Assembly: GCF_002115745.1 (NCBI RefSeq)
Contig: NZ_JFKB01000019.1
Span: 1 to 63,452, forward strand
Reading direction: 5' to 3'
DNA from: Thalassospira alkalitolerans
GTDB lineage: Bacteria; Pseudomonadota; Alphaproteobacteria; Rhodospirillales; Thalassospiraceae
DNA length: 63,452 bases
The number at the start of each line of letters is the position of its first letter. The stretch's first letter is position 1. The translations under genes were made by a program, and so were the position numbers. Below are positions 60,260 to 63,452 of this stretch, piece after piece. The notes under the pieces are model-generated. The model searched no databases. It saw only the letters and a list, made by a program, of their open reading frames with translations, and had not been told where the DNA came from.

Positions 60260-61252
60260 ATGAAACAAGCACCGGATTTCCGTAACCTTCTGAACAAGGA
60301 CAACAATATCGTTCAGCTGATCGCCATGACGATCCTGATCTTTGTTGTCATGACCGCCCTTAGCCCGGACAAGTTCCTGCGCTATTACAATTTTGAATCC
60401 ATCACATACACCTTCCCGGAACTAGGTCTGCTGTCAATTGCGATGATGATTGCCATGCTGACCGGCGGCATTGACCTATCCGTAATCGGCATTGCCAACC
60501 TGTCGGGGATCTTTGCCGGAGTGATGTTCAAAAAATTCACCACCGACGCCGGTGTTGCCGATACCGGTTTTGGCATTGTCCTGATGGGGGCTGTTGTCGC
60601 CCTTGGCACGGGGCTTGTCGCCGGTGCTTTGAACGGCCTGTTGATTACCCGGTTAAAAATCACGCCTATTCTGGCCACTCTTGGCACCGGGCAGGTTTTT
60701 ACCGGCCTTGCAATTGTCATGACCGGTGGTCCGGCGATTGTCGGCTTCCCGGATGCCTGGGCCTTTATCGGCAATGGTAAAATCCTTGGTCTGGCAACGC
60801 CGTTTGTCCTGTTCGTGGTTCTGGCCTGCCTGATCGCCTTCATGCTGCGCCGCACGACCTTTGGCATCAATCTGATGCTGATCGGCACCAACCCGAAGGC
60901 CGCCCTGTTTGCCGGTCTCAAACGTGAAAAGATGGTCCTGCTCAGCTATATGCTGACCGGGGTGATGGCCTCTATTGCCGGGATCATTCTTTCGGGGCGA
61001 ACCAACGCGGCAAAGTCGGATTACGGCACATCCTATCTGCTTCAGGCTGTTCTGATTGCGGTTCTGGGTGGCACCAACCCGGCGGGCGGTCGTGGGACCG
61101 TACTGGGGGTGTCCATCGCGGTTACTGCCCTGATGCTACTGTCCAGCGGTTTCCAGATTCTGCGATTCTCGAACCATCTGATCGACTTCATCTGGGGCCT
61201 GTTCCTTCTGCTGGTAATTGCGCTCAACGCCTATAAAAACCGTTCGCGTTAA
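60260..61252 (+). CDS. sugar ABC transporter permease 2
   Basis: The second permease (330 residues) has the same layout: LLSIAMMIAMLTGGIDLSVI, the loop NLMLIGTNPKAALFAGLKRE and GGTNPAGGRGTVLGVSIAV. The ATG at 60260 follows GAGGGGG, ten bases after the first permease gene. It is followed 13 bases later by the DUF4432 gene. Confidence 0.92.
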   Translation: MKQAPDFRNLLNKDNNIVQLIAMTILIFVVMTALSPDKFLRYYNFESITYTFPELGLLSIAMMIAMLTGGIDLSVIGIANLSGIFAGVMFKKFTTDAGVADTGFGIVLMGAVVALGTGLVAGALNGLLITRLKITPILATLGTGQVFTGLAIVMTGGPAIVGFPDAWAFIGNGKILGLATPFVLFVVLACLIAFMLRRTTFGINLMLIGTNPKAALFAGLKREKMVLLSYMLTGVMASIAGIILSGRTNAAKSDYGTSYLLQAVLIAVLGGTNPAGGRGTVLGVSIAVTALMLLSSGFQILRFSNHLIDFIWGLFLLLVIALNAYKNRSR

Positions 61253-61265
61253 ACGAGGTGACTTC

Positions 61266-62351
61266 ATGACTGCGTCAACCAAGCTTAACCTGCGCAAAAC
61301 CTTCTTCGGCGACGCCGAACATGTCATCGCATTGCATAGCGGCATGTCGGCAAGCCTGTTTCGCTATGAAACCGGCATCGAAGCGGTCCGGCTGAAAAAC
61401 GAACGCGGCTATCTGGTCATTCTGCCCTATATGGGGCAGATGATCTGGGATGCGGTGTTTGATGGCGTTGATCTGACCATGCAAAACATGTTCAGCATGC
61501 CGCGTCCGGCCGATGTCATCGTCGAAACCTATGGCTGTTTTGCCTTCCATTCGGGGCTTCTGACCAACGGCTGCCCCAGCCCGACAGACAGTCACCCGTT
61601 GCATGGGGAAATGCCCTGTGCTGCGATGGACAGTGCAGCCATTGAATTTGGCCACGATGACGACGGGGCCTTTATAGCAATTACCGGCACGCGCGAATAT
61701 GTGATGGGCTTTGGAGCGCATTACATGGCGCGTCCGCGCGTGGTTCTGCGCCCAGATGCGACCCTTTTCGATATTCAAATGACTGTCGAAAATCTGTCCG
61801 GTGCGGCAATGAACCTGATGTATATGTGCCACGTCAATTTCGCGTTCTGCGAAGGAGCCCGCATCATTCAGCCCGCCGGTTTCAGCCCAAAGGACACCAT
61901 CGTTCGTACCGAAGTCCCGGCCCATGTGCCGCGCAACCCGAATTACGATGCGTTTCTTGAAACGCTGGCGCAAAATCCGGCGGCGATGGAAACACTCGAC
62001 GAACCGCACCGCTATGACCCCGAACAGGTGTTTTACATCCGCAACGCCAGAACCGATGCCGATGGCAACACAGCCTATATGATGCGCCGGGTCGAAGGCG
62101 ATGCCTTCCACATTGCCTACAACACCCGCGATTTCCCGAAAACGGTGCGCTGGATAATGGCCAATCAGGATCAAAAGGTCGCGGCCTTTGCCCTGCCATC
62201 CACCTGCGAACCCGAAGGCTTCAACGCCGAAAAAGCCAAGGGACATGTAATTTCCCTGCAATCTGGCGAATGCCGCCATTTCTCGGTAAAGCTGGGCTAT
62301 ATGACGCAGGCCGAAAGTGAAACGGCCGAACAGGCGATCCGTTCGCTGTAA
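61266..62351 (+). CDS. DUF4432 family protein (aldose epimerase-like)
   Basis: The 361-residue product belongs to a galactose-mutarotase-like family (DUF4432) often found in sugar operons. Visible features are GYLVILPYMGQMIWDAVFDG (20 residues), DSHPLHGEMPCA with a candidate active-site His, and MCHVNFAFCEGARI with another. The likely role is anomer interconversion of the imported sugar before phosphorylation, but this has not been shown for the family as far as I know. It lies 13 bases after the permease and 15 bases before the kinase gene. Confidence 0.85.
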   Translation: MTASTKLNLRKTFFGDAEHVIALHSGMSASLFRYETGIEAVRLKNERGYLVILPYMGQMIWDAVFDGVDLTMQNMFSMPRPADVIVETYGCFAFHSGLLTNGCPSPTDSHPLHGEMPCAAMDSAAIEFGHDDDGAFIAITGTREYVMGFGAHYMARPRVVLRPDATLFDIQMTVENLSGAAMNLMYMCHVNFAFCEGARIIQPAGFSPKDTIVRTEVPAHVPRNPNYDAFLETLAQNPAAMETLDEPHRYDPEQVFYIRNARTDADGNTAYMMRRVEGDAFHIAYNTRDFPKTVRWIMANQDQKVAAFALPSTCEPEGFNAEKAKGHVISLQSGECRHFSVKLGYMTQAESETAEQAIRSL

Positions 62352-62366
62352 ATCAGGAGAATGAAT

Positions 62367-63293
62367 ATGGCAGGCAAAATTGCCATTGTCGGAAGCAACA
62401 TGGTAGATCTGATCACCTATACGGATCGTATGCCGTTGCCCGGCGAAACCATCGAAGCGCCACGTTTCGAAATGGGATGTGGCGGCAAGGGTGCCAATCA
62501 AGCCATCGCAGCAGCACGTCTTGGCGCCGATGTCATGATGGTCACCAAGGTCGGCGACGATATCTTTGCCGACAACACCATCCGCAATTTCGAAACATCG
62601 GGCATTGATACCCGCTTTGTCGAACGTGTACCGGGCACCTCAAGCGGCGTCGCCCCGATCTTTGTCGAACCGTCGGGCGAAAACTGCATCCTGATCGTCA
62701 AAGGGGCCAATGCGCAACTGTCCCCGGCCGACGTGGACCGCGCCGCCGATGCGCTCAAGGAATGCGACCTGATTTTGATGCAGCTCGAAATTCCGCTGGA
62801 AACGGTGTATCACACCGTCGCCTTTGGTGCTGAACATGGCATTGAAACGCTGGTTAACCCGGCCCCGGCCCCGGCGGACCTCGACAGCACCAAAATCGAA
62901 AAGGCGACCTTCCTTGTCCCTAACCAGACGGAACTTGCGACGATTTCGGGTATGGCCGTTAATTCACTGGCCGATGCCGAAGCCGCCGCAAGAAGCCTGA
63001 TTGCACGTGGTGTCAAAACCGTAATTGTGACACTGGGTGGCGATGGCGCGCTTCTGATCAATGGTAATGACGACGCTGTCCATATTGATCCTGTATCGGT
63101 CAAACCTGTCGATACAACCGGTGCCGGCGATGCCTTTATCGGAAGCTTTGCGCGCTACTATGCCGCAAACCGTGACGTAAAAGCAGCCCTTGAAATGGCG
63201 GTGCGTTATGCGGCTGACAGTATCACCCGCCCGGGCACCCAGAAATCATATGCAAGCGTGCAGGAATTTGAAAAATTCTGCCAATCGCTTTGA
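62367..63293 (+). CDS. ribokinase-family sugar kinase (candidate deoxyribokinase)
   Basis: This PfkB-family kinase (308 residues) phosphorylates a pentose with ATP. The substrate-binding GGKGANQAIAAARLGADV is at about 36-53, and the catalytic DTTGAGDAFIG is near 250. Together with DeoC it would make a two-step route: 2-deoxyribose to its 5-phosphate, then cleavage. I use the ATG at 62367, which has GGAGA six bases upstream; the ATG at 62361 is too close to it. It is the last gene of the deo operon and is followed by a terminator. Confidence 0.9.
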   Translation: MAGKIAIVGSNMVDLITYTDRMPLPGETIEAPRFEMGCGGKGANQAIAAARLGADVMMVTKVGDDIFADNTIRNFETSGIDTRFVERVPGTSSGVAPIFVEPSGENCILIVKGANAQLSPADVDRAADALKECDLILMQLEIPLETVYHTVAFGAEHGIETLVNPAPAPADLDSTKIEKATFLVPNQTELATISGMAVNSLADAEAAARSLIARGVKTVIVTLGGDGALLINGNDDAVHIDPVSVKPVDTTGAGDAFIGSFARYYAANRDVKAALEMAVRYAADSITRPGTQKSYASVQEFEKFCQSL

Positions 63294-63316
63294 CCGCAAT
63301 GTGATTTCCTGACGTT

Positions 63317-63351
63317 AAAAAAAACGGGTGCTGTCATTTGCGCCCGTTTTT
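63317..63351 (+). terminator. terminator of the deo operon
   Basis: AAAAACGGGTGC and GCGCCCGTTTTT form an 11-bp stem with one G-T pair and an 8-base loop, then a T run, 24 bases past the kinase stop codon. Confidence 0.92.
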
Positions 63352-63424
63352 ATGTGGTCATTACCTACCTGCCGGACAGCCAAACCGAACGGATCCAGAC
63401 GCAGCACAGACAGCAGCACCGCAC

Positions 63425-63452
63425 ACTAGAGCGGTTCACGTTTTTACAGAAA
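63425..63452 (-). repeat. right copy of the 28-bp terminal inverted repeat
   Basis: These last 28 bases are the exact reverse complement of 4-31. The element may continue beyond the window on this side. Confidence 0.85.

Noticed and set aside
61275..62501. 408-codon minus-strand ORF across the DUF4432 gene.
   Set aside because: It spans two real genes on the other strand, is His/Gly/Arg rich in the way antisense frames are, and has no start context.
42..63394. GCCAAAC and CCGAACGGAT occur in the same order near both ends (42-64 and 63379-63394), inside the terminal repeats.
   Set aside because: The two blocks are short, differently spaced and in direct rather than inverted orientation relative to the end repeats. 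They may be chance similarity; I would not call them a target duplication without flanking sequence.
1..63452. Search for CRISPR arrays, phage genes, toxin-antitoxin pairs and insertion sequences.
   Set aside because: I found no regularly spaced repeats, transposase or integrase motifs, or adjacent small toxin/antitoxin pairs on either strand.

Overview
The window (63,452 bases, roughly 55% GC by eye) reads as chromosomal DNA of a Rhodospirillales-type alphaproteobacterium, most like a marine Thalassospira. The support is gene content: CarD, a 7Fe ferredoxin FdxA, LiuR-like MerR, a group 2 (PhaAB-fused) Mrp antiporter, a complete System I cytochrome c maturation operon, AcnA-type aconitase and several c-di-GMP proteins. 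The genus is an inference from memory of such gene sets, not from a search. Most genes are ordinary housekeeping, transport or signalling genes. There is no phage, integrase, transposase or CRISPR array. The two ends of the window carry a perfect 28-bp inverted repeat (4-31 and 63425-63452), so the sequence looks like a segment bounded by two copies of a dispersed element, probably a contig that broke at repeats.

Layout. 0-4.2 kb: an unrecognised two-gene operon and a homogentisate-dioxygenase-family gene, all minus strand. 4.4-10.3 kb: tRNA-Arg(CCT), a PagL-type lipid A deacylase, proline iminopeptidase, a degenerate SNase-like exported protein, an M48 lipoprotein protease, a metallophosphoesterase that has lost its metal ligands, and CarD. 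10.6-17.3 kb: FdxA, then a signalling block (membrane GGDEF-EAL protein, single-domain receiver, CheC-like phosphatase, PAS histidine kinase), a MerR regulator with its own operator, and a DUF454 protein. 17.4-21.5 kb: arfB, a TetR gene, a decayed copy of the arfB 3' end, a small secreted protein resembling the RNase A-like CDI toxin domain behind a hairpin that covers its ribosome binding site, an acyl-ACP thioesterase, RNase HII and a GNAT acetyltransferase. 21.6-27.6 kb: the Mrp/Pha antiporter operon. 27.7-38.9 kb: an MFS transporter, a cystathionine beta-lyase-type enzyme, and a seven-gene operon joining a Liv-type ABC importer to two acyl-CoA ligases. 39.6-46.6 kb: aconitase behind a palindrome-rich leader, a CBS-PAS-GGDEF-EAL protein and an NSS sodium symporter. 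46.8-54.8 kb: a DUF1223 protein and ccmABCDEFGHI. 54.8-63.3 kb: deoR divergent from a deoC / sugar ABC transporter / DUF4432 / ribokinase-family operon.

How the parts work together. The liv block should import an organic acid and convert it to a CoA thioester. The ccm block transfers haem to apocytochromes c in the periplasm. The deo block fits uptake of deoxyribose or a related pentose, phosphorylation by the RbsK-family kinase and cleavage by DeoC; a near-perfect DeoR-box precedes deoC. The 11-16 kb block looks like a CheC-damped receiver fed by a soluble PAS kinase, next to a c-di-GMP enzyme.

The observations most worth pursuing are the secreted RNase A-like protein with its occluding leader hairpin and no visible immunity gene, the arfB 3'-end remnant flanking tetR, the two pseudo-enzymes (metallophosphoesterase and SNase-like), and the unknown two-gene operon at the left end.
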